Shown: positions 38,808 through 47,586 of the stretch, one piece after another
How positions within the stretch are numbered: the first letter of the stretch is position 1
Layout: the number at the start of each line of letters is the position of its first letter
From: Rhodovulum sp. ES.010
Lineage (GTDB): Bacteria > Pseudomonadota > Alphaproteobacteria > Rhodobacterales > Rhodobacteraceae
Direction of reading: 5' to 3'
Length of the DNA stretch: 64,000 bases
Assembly (NCBI RefSeq): GCF_900142935.1
Contig: NZ_FSRS01000001.1
Coordinates: forward strand, 1,126,001-1,190,000
Notes under the pieces: generated by a model
What the model was told of the DNA's origin: nothing
The model's database searches: none
Seen by the model: the letters and a program-made list of their open reading frames with translations, nothing else
Program-made: the position numbers and the translations under genes

Positions 38808-38859
38808 CTTCTTCTGGCTCAAAATATCCCCGCCGGAGGTCCTGGCGCCGCACGGCGCC
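38808..38859 (-). repeat. Rhodobacterales-type intergenic hairpin repeat, copy 2
   Basis: On the minus strand a 7-2-7 GC hairpin (38859-38844) is followed by CCGGCGGGGATATTT and then GAGCCAGAAGAAG (to 38808). The layout and tail match copy 1 at 29664-29710 (consensus CCGG..GnTATTT, CCAgAAGAAG). It lies between doeC and doeD, here in the direction of transcription. Confidence 0.6.
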
Positions 38860-38867
38860 GGCCCCCG

Positions 38868-40352
38868 TCACGCCCAGTCGCGGCAGACATACTTCACTTC
38901 GGTGAAGGCCTCCATCCCCAGCCGTGCGCCCTCGCGTCCCAGGCCGGACTGCTTGTAGCCGCCGAACGGGATCGGCGCGCCGGTCACCTTGGTGCGGTTC
39001 ACGGCCACCATGCCGAACTGCAGCGCGCGCGCCACGCGGTAGATGCGCCGGGGCGCGCGGGTATGCAGATAGGCCACGAGGCCATACTCGGTGGCGTTGG
39101 CGCGGCGGATCACCTCTTCCTCGGTCTCGAACGGGGTGATCGCGGCCACGGGGCCGAAGGTTTCTTCCTGCATGATCTTCGCGCCATCGGGCACGTCGGC
39201 CAGCACGGTGGGGCGGTAGAACAGCGCCCCCGCGTCATGCCGTGTGCCGCCGGTCAGCAGCCGCGCCTCGAGGTCCAGCGCGTCTGCCACATGCTCTTCC
39301 TGCTTGGCGACGGCGCCCGCGTTGATCAGCGGGCCGATATCGGGGTCGTCCATGCCGCAGCCCACCGTCAGCTCCGCCGTCGCGTCGGCGAACCGCGCGC
39401 AGAACGCCTCGTAGATCGGCTTTTCCACGTAGAACCGGTTGGCGCCGAGGCAGTCCTGCCCGGAGGTGGCGAACTTGGCCTTGATGCCCTCGGCCACCGC
39501 CTCGTCGAGATCGGCATCGGCAAACACGATGAACGGCGCGTGGCCGCCAAGTTCAAGGACCAGCCGCTTCACCGTCTGCGCCGATTCCCGGTAAAGCAGC
39601 CGCCCGACCTCGGTCGAGCCGGTGAAGGACAGCGCGCGCACGCGCGGTTCCTCGGTCCAGGGCGGCACCACGGTCGAAGCCCGGCCCGTGACCACGTTGA
39701 CCACCCCCGCGGGCAGCCCCGCGCGTTCGGCCAGTTCGGCCAGCGCCAGCGCCGAGAACGGCGTCTCGTGCGAGGGGTGGGCGACCACGGTGCAGCCGGC
39801 GGCCAGCGCCGCGCCGGCCTTGCGCGTCAGCATCGCCGAGGGGAAGTTCCACGGCGTGATGCAGGCCACGACGCCGACCGGTTCGCGCCACAATTCCATC
39901 TCGGCGTCGGGCAAGTGGCTGGTGACGCCCTCGATATTCGGCCGCTTGGCTTCCTCGGCATAGAATTCCAGGAAAGACGCGGCGTAGTCGATCTCGCCCA
40001 GCGCCTCGGACAGAGGCTTGCCCTCTTCCAGCACCATCAGGCGGGCGAGGTCCTCGCGGTTCTCTTCCATCAGCCGGAACCACTTGCGCAGAAGGGCCGA
40101 GCGTTCCTGCGGCAAAAGCCCCGACCAGACCGGGAAGGCCGACTGCGCGGCGTCGACCGCCGCGGCGCTATCGGCGGCGGTCAGGGCCGCAACCTCGCCC
40201 AGCCACGCGCCGCTGGCGGGGTCGGTGACGGCAAGGGTTTCGCCCTCGCTGCCGCCCGTCCACTTGCCGTCGACATAGGAAAAGCTGCGCACGAGGCGCG
40301 GGTCCGACAGGCCGGCAAGCGGCGAATTCGGCTGGCTCTGGGGCAGGCTCAT
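38868..40352 (-). CDS. doeC: NAD(P)-dependent aldehyde dehydrogenase, probable aspartate-semialdehyde dehydrogenase of ectoine degradation
   Basis: A 494-residue ALDH superfamily enzyme. ITPWNFPSAMLTRK is the cofactor loop, FTGSTEVGRLL the dinucleotide turn, LELGGHAPFIVF holds the general-base Glu, and GQDCLGANRFYVE has the catalytic Cys (the position usually written GQxC). EETFGPVAAITPF completes the set. By family it resembles succinate-semialdehyde dehydrogenases; in this locus it should oxidise aspartate semialdehyde to aspartate (DoeC/Ssd). A strong AGGAGG lies 8 nt before the ATG. It lies 221 bp after doeX and may have its own promoter. Confidence 0.88.
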   Translation of the reverse strand: MSLPQSQPNSPLAGLSDPRLVRSFSYVDGKWTGGSEGETLAVTDPASGAWLGEVAALTAADSAAAVDAAQSAFPVWSGLLPQERSALLRKWFRLMEENREDLARLMVLEEGKPLSEALGEIDYAASFLEFYAEEAKRPNIEGVTSHLPDAEMELWREPVGVVACITPWNFPSAMLTRKAGAALAAGCTVVAHPSHETPFSALALAELAERAGLPAGVVNVVTGRASTVVPPWTEEPRVRALSFTGSTEVGRLLYRESAQTVKRLVLELGGHAPFIVFADADLDEAVAEGIKAKFATSGQDCLGANRFYVEKPIYEAFCARFADATAELTVGCGMDDPDIGPLINAGAVAKQEEHVADALDLEARLLTGGTRHDAGALFYRPTVLADVPDGAKIMQEETFGPVAAITPFETEEEVIRRANATEYGLVAYLHTRAPRRIYRVARALQFGMVAVNRTKVTGAPIPFGGYKQSGLGREGARLGMEAFTEVKYVCRDWA

Positions 40353-40573
40353 GGGCGTTTCCTCCTACTTCCGGCACGTTGCCCGGCGCAGCGACGGCAG
40401 ATGCGCGGCGCGCCGCAGACTCGGCGCAGATTATGCCGCAGGGCCGACGCCCCGCACGGGCCGACCCGGCTCCGGGATTGCGTTGCTCAGACGATACGCC
40501 CTGCAAGCCAGAGAGAGGAACCAAAGCGAGCGGCTGGGGCAGAAGGATCGTCTGGAAAACCGCGCCCTGGCAG

Positions 40574-41062
40574 TCAATCCCTCTGCAAGCCGGCCAAGAT
40601 CTCCAGCGGCGGCAGCCCCGGGCCCTTCACCGCCTTGGTCACGATGTAGGTGTAGTACCGTGACAGGCCGATACGGTCTTCCAGCATCCGGTCGACCAGG
40701 CGTTGGTAGCTGTCTATGTCGCGGGTGACGACCTGCATCAGGTAGTCGAACCCGCCGCCCAGCGCCCAGCAGGCCGTCACTTCCGGGTAGCCGTCCAGCG
40801 CGCCTTCGAAGCGGGTGAAATCCTCGACCATGTGGCCGACCAGTTCGACCGCGACGAACACGGTCACGTGCGGCCCAAGCGCCTTGAGCGCGATGTCGGC
40901 GCGGTAGCCGGCGATCAGCCCGGCCTGTTCCAGCCGCTTCAGCCGTTCCCAGGCCGGGGTGGGTGTCAGGTTGATCCGGCGCGCAAGCTCCGCCTTGGTG
41001 ATGCGGCCATCCAGAGACAGGATGCGCAGGATTTCCAGGTCGCGATCGTCGAGCCGGATCAT
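40574..41062 (-). CDS. doeX: Lrp/AsnC-family transcriptional regulator of ectoine catabolism
   Basis: A 162-residue feast/famine regulator: an N-terminal helix-turn-helix (DRDLEILRILSLDGRITKAELARRI then TPTPAWERLKRLEQAGLI) and a C-terminal RAM ligand domain (HVTVFVAVEL, CWALGGGFDYLMQVV). Known DoeX/AsnC proteins of ectoine loci bind N-acetyl-diaminobutyrate or diaminobutyrate and activate degradation genes. Here it lies 4 bp after eutC and before doeC, so it is co-transcribed with the genes it probably controls. The ATG at 41062 opens the HTH; a longer frame is not family-like. Confidence 0.9.
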   Translation of the reverse strand: MIRLDDRDLEILRILSLDGRITKAELARRINLTPTPAWERLKRLEQAGLIAGYRADIALKALGPHVTVFVAVELVGHMVEDFTRFEGALDGYPEVTACWALGGGFDYLMQVVTRDIDSYQRLVDRMLEDRIGLSRYYTYIVTKAVKGPGLPPLEILAGLQRD

Positions 41063-41066
41063 GCGC

Positions 41067-42059
41067 TCAGGTCTCGATCCGGGTGCCGGCACCGGCGGCC
41101 TGAACGGCGCGCAGCGCATGGGTGGCGATGGCGGTGTCTTGCGCGCCGGTGCCGGTCAAGTCGCAGATCGTGACCTGGCCCTCATCCGTGCGGCCCGGCG
41201 TCAGCCCGGTCACCACCTGCCCCAGTTCGGGCGGCAGGCCCCTTGTCCAAAGCCCCGCCCGCTCGGCCGCGCGCAACTCACCCAACCGCGCGCATTGCGC
41301 GGCGCTGTCGGCGACGTAGAGATCGGCCTCGGCCAGCACGCGGGCCTCGATCTCGTTCTTGCCCGACTGGTCCGACCCCATCGCGGTGACATGCAGGCCG
41401 GGATGCAGCCAGGCGGCCTTGAACACCGGCGCCTTCGCCGGCGTCGTGGTCACGACAAGCTGGCTTTCGGCCACGAGGTCCGCGGGGTCGTCCATCGCCA
41501 GCGCCTCCACCCCAAGCGCGCGGCCGAGTTCGACCGCGCAGGTCTCCGCCTTGTCCCGATCGCGGCCCCAGACCAGCACCCGCTCGAAAGGCCGCACGAG
41601 GTGCGCGGCCCGCATCTGCAACCGCGCCTGCACGCCGGTGCCGATCACGCCCGCGGTGGCAACCTCGGAGGGCGCGAGGTGCCTTGCCGCGACCGCACCG
41701 GCCGCCGCGGTGCGGATATCGGTCAGGTAGCCGTTGTCGAGGAACAGCGCCTCGACCAGCCCGGTCTTCGCGGAAAACAGGATCATCAGCCCGTTGAGGC
41801 TGGGCAGCCCCAGCCGCGGGTTGTCGAAAAAGCCGGGGCTGACCTTGATCGCGAAGCCGTCGAAACCCGGGATATAGGCGGCCTTCACGTCCACCTCGCC
41901 ATGCGCCTCGGCGAGGTCCATCGACATCACCGGCGGCATGACGACACTGCCCTCGGCCAGCGCGGCAAAAGCGCATTCCACCACGTCGACGGCGGAAAGG
42001 TCGAGCGGCACGGCGTTCCGCAGCTCGGCCTCGGTGACGATCAGCACCTCATGCGCCAT
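41067..42059 (-). CDS. eutC: ornithine cyclodeaminase-like protein EutC
   Basis: A 330-residue member of the ornithine cyclodeaminase/mu-crystallin family with a Rossmann domain (ATAGVIGTGVQARLQMRA is the NAD fold, VWGRDRDKAE the next strand). In marine bacteria EutC works with EutA and EutB in the branch that handles hydroxyectoine-derived hydroxy intermediates; its exact reaction is not settled. The name is unrelated to ethanolamine ammonia-lyase. It overlaps eutB by 11 bp and precedes doeX by 4 bp. Confidence 0.86.
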   Translation of the reverse strand: MAHEVLIVTEAELRNAVPLDLSAVDVVECAFAALAEGSVVMPPVMSMDLAEAHGEVDVKAAYIPGFDGFAIKVSPGFFDNPRLGLPSLNGLMILFSAKTGLVEALFLDNGYLTDIRTAAAGAVAARHLAPSEVATAGVIGTGVQARLQMRAAHLVRPFERVLVWGRDRDKAETCAVELGRALGVEALAMDDPADLVAESQLVVTTTPAKAPVFKAAWLHPGLHVTAMGSDQSGKNEIEARVLAEADLYVADSAAQCARLGELRAAERAGLWTRGLPPELGQVVTGLTPGRTDEGQVTICDLTGTGAQDTAIATHALRAVQAAGAGTRIET

Positions 42060-43053
42060 AGGGCCTCCCCTTCACGGTATAGTCGCCCAGCGCCACGTCC
42101 TGCCCGGTGACCATCCGGGTGAACAGCGCCATGTCCAGATTACGCCCGGTCAGGATGGTGGCGACCGGCCCCGGCCCGACACGAACCTTGCCCGCCTGCA
42201 GCGCTGCGATGCCGACCACGCAGGCGCCCTCGGCGATAAGGCGGTCCTCATAATAGAGCGTCTGGAGCGCGCGGTAGATTTCCTCTTCGCTCACCAGAAC
42301 GACCTCGTCCAGCAGGTCGCGGCAGAGCGCGAAGGACAGCCGGTTCTCCAGCCCGATCCCGCCGCCGAGCGAGTCGGCCAGGCTCTCCACTTCCTCCACC
42401 TCGACCGGGCGGCCGGCGGCAAGCGAGGCGTGCATCGCCGCGCCCCGGTCCATGCTGATGCCGATCACGCGGATGTCCGGGTTGATCGCCTTGGCCGCCA
42501 GCGCCACGCCACCCGCGAGCCCGCCGCCCGAAAGCGGCACCAGCAGCGTTTCGATGTCGGGACGCACGGCCAGCATCTCCAGCCCGATGGTGCCCTGCCC
42601 CGCGATCACCAGCGGGTCGTCGAAGGGGGAGAGCTCGGCCAGCCCCTCCGCGGCGGCGAGCCGCGCGGCCTCGGCCTGCGCCGCGTCCTGGCTGCGCCCG
42701 ACGATCCGCACCTCCGCGCCCAGCCCGCGGATGCCGTCCACCTTGGCGCGCGGCACGAGCTCCGACATGCAGATGACCGCCCTGAGCCCGCGCGCCCGCG
42801 CCGCGAAGGCCACGCCCCGGCCGTGATTGCCGGTGGAACAGCAGGTCACGCCCGCCACATCGCCCAGCCCCGCCACGGCATTCAGCGCGCCGCGCAGCTT
42901 GAACGCCCCGATGGGCTGGGCGATCTCCAGCTTCAAGAGCATCTCGGCCCCGGCCAGCTCCGACAGGAAGGGCGACGGCACCAAGGGCGTGCCATCGGCC
43001 ACGCCCGCGATGCGCCGCGCGGCGGCCAGGATGTCGGCCAGGCACAGAGCCAT
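42049..43053 (-). CDS. eutB: threonine dehydratase-like PLP enzyme EutB
   Basis: A 334-residue fold-type II PLP enzyme. Lys in PIGAFKLRGALNA is the PLP lysine, CCSTGNHGRGVAFAA holds the substrate and phosphate contacts, and VPLSGGGLAGGVALAAK is the glycine loop that binds the PLP phosphate. It fits EutB of hydroxyectoine degradation, thought to act on a hydroxylated diaminobutyrate or aspartate intermediate. The start at 43053 is chosen because GGAG lies 6 nt upstream; the ATG at 43059 touches that site. It is the first minus-strand gene, 176 bp from divergent doeA. Confidence 0.87.
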   Translation of the reverse strand: MALCLADILAAARRIAGVADGTPLVPSPFLSELAGAEMLLKLEIAQPIGAFKLRGALNAVAGLGDVAGVTCCSTGNHGRGVAFAARARGLRAVICMSELVPRAKVDGIRGLGAEVRIVGRSQDAAQAEAARLAAAEGLAELSPFDDPLVIAGQGTIGLEMLAVRPDIETLLVPLSGGGLAGGVALAAKAINPDIRVIGISMDRGAAMHASLAAGRPVEVEEVESLADSLGGGIGLENRLSFALCRDLLDEVVLVSEEEIYRALQTLYYEDRLIAEGACVVGIAALQAGKVRVGPGPVATILTGRNLDMALFTRMVTGQDVALGDYTVKGRPYGA

Positions 43054-43229
43054 CGCCATCTCCTTGTCGCTCTTGTGCAATTCCGTGTCGCCCCCGGACA
43101 GCCCCTTGACGCCGCCGCTCGCCATAGGGTTCCATGGCGCACCGCGGCGGATGTCCCGTCAGCGCCCCCCAAAGCACCATGCGGGTCCGCCCGAAGTCAA
43201 GCGCGCGCCCTCGCGCGGAAGCAGGAGCC

Positions 43230-44453
43230 ATGTTCGACATGAACCAGGAAATCGTCCAGTTCGGCTATGCCGCCGAAGGCCGCGCCCCGTTCTCGCTGGC
43301 CGAGTACGAGCGTCGGCTGGGCCTGGTCCGCCGCGCGATGGAGGCGAAGGGGATCGACCTGCTGTTCGTCGAGGACCCGTCGAACATGGCGTGGCTGACC
43401 GGCTATGACGGCTGGTCGTTCTACGTCCACCAGGGGGTTCTGGTGTTCCACGACGCGGACCCGATGTGGTGGGGTCGCCAACAGGATGCCAACGGCGCGG
43501 TCCGCACCGTGTGGATGGCCGGCGTCCACATCACCCATTACGCCGACAATTTCGTGCAGTCGGTCGACCGCCACCCGATGCAGCAACTGGCCTCGATCAT
43601 CCGCGATCTCGGCTACGGGGCCAAGCGGATCGGAGTCGAGATGGACAACTACTATTTCTCGGCGAAGGCCTACGTGACGTTGAAGGAGTCGCTGCCCGAG
43701 GCCGACCTGGTCGACGCCACCGCTCTGGTGAACTGGCAGCGCGCGGTGAAATCGGGGGAGGAACTCGACTTCATGCGCCGTGCCGCGAAGATCTCGGAAA
43801 AGATCATCGACGGCGTGGTGGAGCGGATCGAGCCGGGCCTGCCCAAGAACGAACTCGTGGCCGACATCTACCGCGACGCGCTGACCGGGCTCGACGGCGA
43901 CTGGGGCGACTACCCGGCGATCGTGCCGCTCCTGCCCTCGGGCAAGGACGCCGCCGCCTCGCACCTGACCTGGGACGGGCGCAGCTTTGCCGAAGGCGAG
44001 GCGACCTTCTTCGAGATCTCGGGCTGTTACCGGCGGTATCACGCGCCGTTCTGCCGGACGGTGTTCCTGGGCGAGCCGCCAGATTACATGCGCGCCGCCG
44101 AGGCCGCGCTTCTGGAGGGCATCGAGGCCGGGCTCTGGGCGGCCAAGGCGGGCAACCGGGCCTGCGACATCGCCAATGCGCTGGCCGCGCCCCTGGAACG
44201 CGCCGGCATCGACCGGGGCGCGCGCTGCGGCTACCCGGTCGGTCTGTCCTACCCGCCCGACTGGGGCGAGCGCACGATCTCGTTGCGGCCCGAGGATCAA
44301 ACCGTGCTGGAGCCCGGCATGACCTTCCATTTCATGCCGGGTCTGTGGATGGAAAACTGGGGGCTGGAGATCACCGAATCGATCCTGATCGGCGAGAACG
44401 GCCCGGCCGAAACCTTGTGCAACCGGCCCCGCAAGCTCTACGTGAAGCCGTGA
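43230..44453 (+). CDS. doeA: ectoine hydrolase
   Basis: A 407-residue M24-fold (creatinase/Xaa-Pro peptidase-like) enzyme that opens the ectoine ring to N-acetyl-L-2,4-diaminobutyrate (EutD in Ruegeria). The N-domain has DPSNMAWLTGYDGWSFYVHQG, characteristic of DoeA rather than proline peptidases. The C-domain pita-bread fold shows EATFFEISGCYRRYHAPFCRTV and PGMTFHFMPGLW, with several M24 metal ligands replaced, as in the metal-independent creatinase branch. The start at 43230 has AGGAG only 2 nt upstream; an ATG at 43239 is 11 nt away and could be the true start. It overlaps doeB (TGATG). Confidence 0.94.
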   Translation: MFDMNQEIVQFGYAAEGRAPFSLAEYERRLGLVRRAMEAKGIDLLFVEDPSNMAWLTGYDGWSFYVHQGVLVFHDADPMWWGRQQDANGAVRTVWMAGVHITHYADNFVQSVDRHPMQQLASIIRDLGYGAKRIGVEMDNYYFSAKAYVTLKESLPEADLVDATALVNWQRAVKSGEELDFMRRAAKISEKIIDGVVERIEPGLPKNELVADIYRDALTGLDGDWGDYPAIVPLLPSGKDAAASHLTWDGRSFAEGEATFFEISGCYRRYHAPFCRTVFLGEPPDYMRAAEAALLEGIEAGLWAAKAGNRACDIANALAAPLERAGIDRGARCGYPVGLSYPPDWGERTISLRPEDQTVLEPGMTFHFMPGLWMENWGLEITESILIGENGPAETLCNRPRKLYVKP

Positions 44454-45622
44454 TGCCGCGATTGCAGGAAACCCGCGAGATTCTCGCCGATCTGGTGGCC
44501 TTTCCCACCGTGTCGTCGGACTCGAATCTCGAGATGATCGTCCATATCGCTGCGATGCTGGGCGAGCTTGGCGCGCACGTGGAGCTGTTCCACGACGAAA
44601 GCGGCCACAAGGCCAACCTGTTCGCGACGCTCGGCCCGCGCGAGGCCGGCGGGGGACTCGTGCTCTCGGGGCATACCGACGTGGTGCCGGTGACCGACCA
44701 GACATGGACGAACGACCCGTTCACCCTGCGCGAGGCCGACGGCCGTCTCTACGGCCGGGGCACCTGCGACATGAAGGGGTTCATCGCCGCGACGCTTGCA
44801 ATGGCGCCCGCCTATGCCGCGCTCGACCTCAAGCGCCCGCTGCACTTCGCCTTCACCCATGACGAGGAGGTGGGCTGCCTCGGCGGGCAGGCGCTGGTGA
44901 GGGAACTCGCCGCGCGCGGGCTGCGCCCCGAGATCGCGATCATCGGCGAGCCCACGGAGATGCGCATCGTCGAAGCGCACAAGGGCTGCTGCGAATACAC
45001 CGTCGCGTTCCACGGGCTGGAGGGCCACGGCTCGAACCCTGACGCCGGCGTCAACGCGGCCGAAGCCGCGGTGCGCTATGTCTCGCGCCTGCTGGACCTG
45101 GCCGAGGCGCTGAAGGCGCGCGCACCGCATAACAACCCGTTCGAACCGCCCTGGACGACGATCAACCTCGGCCGGATTTCAGGCGGTCATGCGCATAACG
45201 TGATTCCCGGCAAGGCCGAGGTGGAATGGGAAATGCGCCCCGTCCAGCAATCCGACCAGGACTTCGTCAACGACGAGATGGCCCGCCACGTCGCCGACAC
45301 GCTGCTGCCCGCGATGCGCGCGGTCGACCCGCGCGCCGACATCGTGACCCACGTGATCGGCGAGGTCGCGGGGCTGGAGCCGATGGACGACAGCGCCGCG
45401 CGCCGGCTCCTGGCGGAACTGACCGGCGAGGCGCGCGCCGAAACGGTGGCCTTCTCGACCGAGGCGGGCCTGTTCCAGTCGCTCGGCTGCGCCGCGGCGG
45501 TCTGCGGGCCGGGCTCCATCGCGCAGGCGCACAAGCCCGACGAATACGTCACCCTCGATCAGCTTGGGCAATGCCTCGACATGCTCGACGGGCTCGGGAC
45601 GGTCCTCACCCGCGCCCGCTGA
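44453..45622 (+). CDS. doeB: N-acetyl-L-2,4-diaminobutyrate deacetylase (M20 family)
   Basis: A 389-residue zinc deacylase of the ArgE/DapE family. SGHTDVVPV has the first zinc His and Asp, GRGTCDMKGF the bridging Asp, THDEEVGCLG the catalytic Glu pair, and IGEPTEM the next ligand; AHKPDEYV near the end carries the last His. In this locus it removes acetate from the DoeA product to give diaminobutyrate (EutE in Ruegeria). Its ATG overlaps the doeA stop. ArgE itself is the alternative by sequence; the context favours DoeB strongly. Confidence 0.93.
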   Translation: MPRLQETREILADLVAFPTVSSDSNLEMIVHIAAMLGELGAHVELFHDESGHKANLFATLGPREAGGGLVLSGHTDVVPVTDQTWTNDPFTLREADGRLYGRGTCDMKGFIAATLAMAPAYAALDLKRPLHFAFTHDEEVGCLGGQALVRELAARGLRPEIAIIGEPTEMRIVEAHKGCCEYTVAFHGLEGHGSNPDAGVNAAEAAVRYVSRLLDLAEALKARAPHNNPFEPPWTTINLGRISGGHAHNVIPGKAEVEWEMRPVQQSDQDFVNDEMARHVADTLLPAMRAVDPRADIVTHVIGEVAGLEPMDDSAARRLLAELTGEARAETVAFSTEAGLFQSLGCAAAVCGPGSIAQAHKPDEYVTLDQLGQCLDMLDGLGTVLTRAR

Positions 45623-45763
45623 GAGACACCGGAGCGGCGAACGCGCCCGCGCAAGGCCGCGCGCCGGCTGCGTTCCATCGAATTTGAGACATCGCGGCGC
45701 CCTCGTGGAGTCAGAGTTTATCGCGGCTTAATCCCTGCCGGGCTATTCCCCATTCAGGCAAAG

Positions 45764-47572
45764 GTGACGAGAGCCGCGATGGGCATCGAACAACCGGTAT
45801 GGGTGAGAAGTCTTGAAATCGACCGCTTTCTCGAAGCGGCGGACCAGATGCTGCGCGTCGCCCTTCAGCCGATCGTCGACGCCCATTCCGGCGAGGTGCT
45901 CGCCCACGAATCGTTCGTCCGGGGATTTGACGACATCGGTTTTCCGCATCCCGCGGCGCTCTTTGACCACGCCGCCTCGATGCGGCGCCTGTTCGAACTG
46001 GAAACCTGCCTGATCACCAAGGCGATGACGGCGAAGGCCGCGATGCCGCAACGCGCCAGTCCACTGCTCTTCATCAATCTCGACGGCCGGAACCTCGCCC
46101 GCGCGCGCGAGTTGCGCGCCTTCATCGAGGTCCAGTGCGACTTGCTCGACCTGAAGGCCCGCGACATCTGCATCGAACTGTCGGAAACCCACCGCCGGTT
46201 CGACCCGGACGCCTTCGCAGAGGCGGTCGATCACCTGCGCGGCGCGGGGTTCATGATCGCGATCGACGATTTCGGCACTGGCGTTTCCGGCCTTCAGATG
46301 CTCCACCAGGCGCGGCCCGACTTCCTCAAGATCGAACGCTTCTTCATCGAATCCCTGGCCCGCGACGCCACCCGGCGTCTGCTCGTCTCTTCCATCGTGG
46401 ACCTCGCCCACACCCTCGGCAGCCGCGTGATCGCGGAGGGCGTCGAGACGATCGAGGAACTGGTGAGCTGCCGCAAGGCGCATTGCGACCTCGTCCAAGG
46501 CTTCCTGATCACCCGCCCCTCGGTCGATGTCACCGCGCTCGAGCCGAGCTACTCGGAGGTCCTGGCGCGGGCACCGGTCCCGCCGGCGAACGGCGACGAG
46601 ATCGCGATCGAGACCCTGCTCGAGGAAGTCGCAGTCCTGTCCGACGACACGACCCTAGCCGACCTGTTCGAGGTGACCGCCGAGAATCCCGACCAGAGCG
46701 TCTTTCCGATGATCGACACGTGCGGCCTGCCGCGCGGCGCCGTGCGCGAGCGTGACATCAAGCCGCTCATCTATTCGCTATACGGGCGCGAGCTTGCCAG
46801 AAACCGGGCGATCCGCCTGGGCGTGCAGGACTACGTCCAGCCGATCGCGACGCTGGAAAGCACGACGCCGCTGGGGCCCAGGCTGGAACTGATCGCCGAC
46901 CGGGCAGGCGACGGCGTGATCGTCACGCGCTCGCTGCAGTACCAGGGCTACCTCTCGGCAACCTCGCTGTTGAAGCTCGCCAACGAAATCCGCGTGCGGC
47001 AGGCGGCCGCGCAGAATCCGCTGACCCGGTTGCCGGGCAACAACGCGGTCCAGGAGTTCCTGGACCGGTGCATCGAAAGCCCGGAACAGTGCCGGGTCGC
47101 CGCCTATCTCGACATCGACAACTTCAAGCCGTTCAATGACAAGTACGGCTTCGAGATCGGCGACCGGGCGATCCTCATGATGGCCTCGATCCTGAAATCG
47201 CTGGAGCGGGACCACTCGGTCTTCGTCGGACATATCGGCGGGGACGATTTCTTTCTCGGCTGCGAGGGACCGGCCTGCGACGCGACCGCGGACCTGCTCG
47301 CCCGCATCGGCGAACGGTTCCGCCACGTCGCCGAAAGCCTCTACAACGCGGACGACCGCGAGGCCGGCTATATCGTGGGCCGGGCGCGCGACGGACGGAT
47401 CCGGCGGTTTCCGCTGCTGGCCTCGACCATCGCCGCCGTGCGTCTTCCCGAAGGCTATCGCCCGGCCTCGACGCTCGAGATGACCCAGCGCATGACCGCG
47501 CTCAAGGCCGAGGCCCGGCGCACCGGGCAAAGCTACCTGTCCGCGGAACTTGGGCCCGTCCGGGAGCACTGA
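45764..47572 (+). CDS. EAL-CBS-GGDEF cyclic-di-GMP signalling protein
   Basis: A 602-residue soluble protein with the reverse of the common order. The EAL domain (about residues 28-265) has Glu49 (ESFVRG instead of EALxRW), Asn105, Glu138/Glu141, the DD pair 168-169 (IDDFGTG), Lys189, Glu225/Glu228 and Gln245, so phosphodiesterase activity is plausible. A CBS-pair-like middle (about 285-415) may bind nucleotides. The GGDEF domain (about 425-590) has GGDDF at 492-496 with DIDNFKPFND, but no RxxD inhibitory site. No membrane segment is seen. The start is a GTG at 45764 with AGG upstream; the ATG at 45779 is an equal alternative. It converges with livF, 14 bp apart. Confidence 0.92.
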   Translation: MTRAAMGIEQPVWVRSLEIDRFLEAADQMLRVALQPIVDAHSGEVLAHESFVRGFDDIGFPHPAALFDHAASMRRLFELETCLITKAMTAKAAMPQRASPLLFINLDGRNLARARELRAFIEVQCDLLDLKARDICIELSETHRRFDPDAFAEAVDHLRGAGFMIAIDDFGTGVSGLQMLHQARPDFLKIERFFIESLARDATRRLLVSSIVDLAHTLGSRVIAEGVETIEELVSCRKAHCDLVQGFLITRPSVDVTALEPSYSEVLARAPVPPANGDEIAIETLLEEVAVLSDDTTLADLFEVTAENPDQSVFPMIDTCGLPRGAVRERDIKPLIYSLYGRELARNRAIRLGVQDYVQPIATLESTTPLGPRLELIADRAGDGVIVTRSLQYQGYLSATSLLKLANEIRVRQAAAQNPLTRLPGNNAVQEFLDRCIESPEQCRVAAYLDIDNFKPFNDKYGFEIGDRAILMMASILKSLERDHSVFVGHIGGDDFFLGCEGPACDATADLLARIGERFRHVAESLYNADDREAGYIVGRARDGRIRRFPLLASTIAAVRLPEGYRPASTLEMTQRMTALKAEARRTGQSYLSAELGPVREH

Positions 47573-47586
47573 GACAGACCGCCGCC

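Noticed and set aside
40430..40435. CATAAT as a -10 element for a doeC promoter on the minus strand
   Set aside because: No acceptable -35 hexamer at 15-19 bases upstream, so it was not called.
37247..40649. Long plus-strand frames opposite doeD and doeC
   Set aside because: Antisense shadows of two clear enzymes; no motifs and biased composition.
41067..43053. eutB/eutC read as ethanolamine ammonia-lyase
   Set aside because: The proteins are a threonine dehydratase-like and an ornithine cyclodeaminase-like enzyme; the shared names come from the ectoine utilisation literature.
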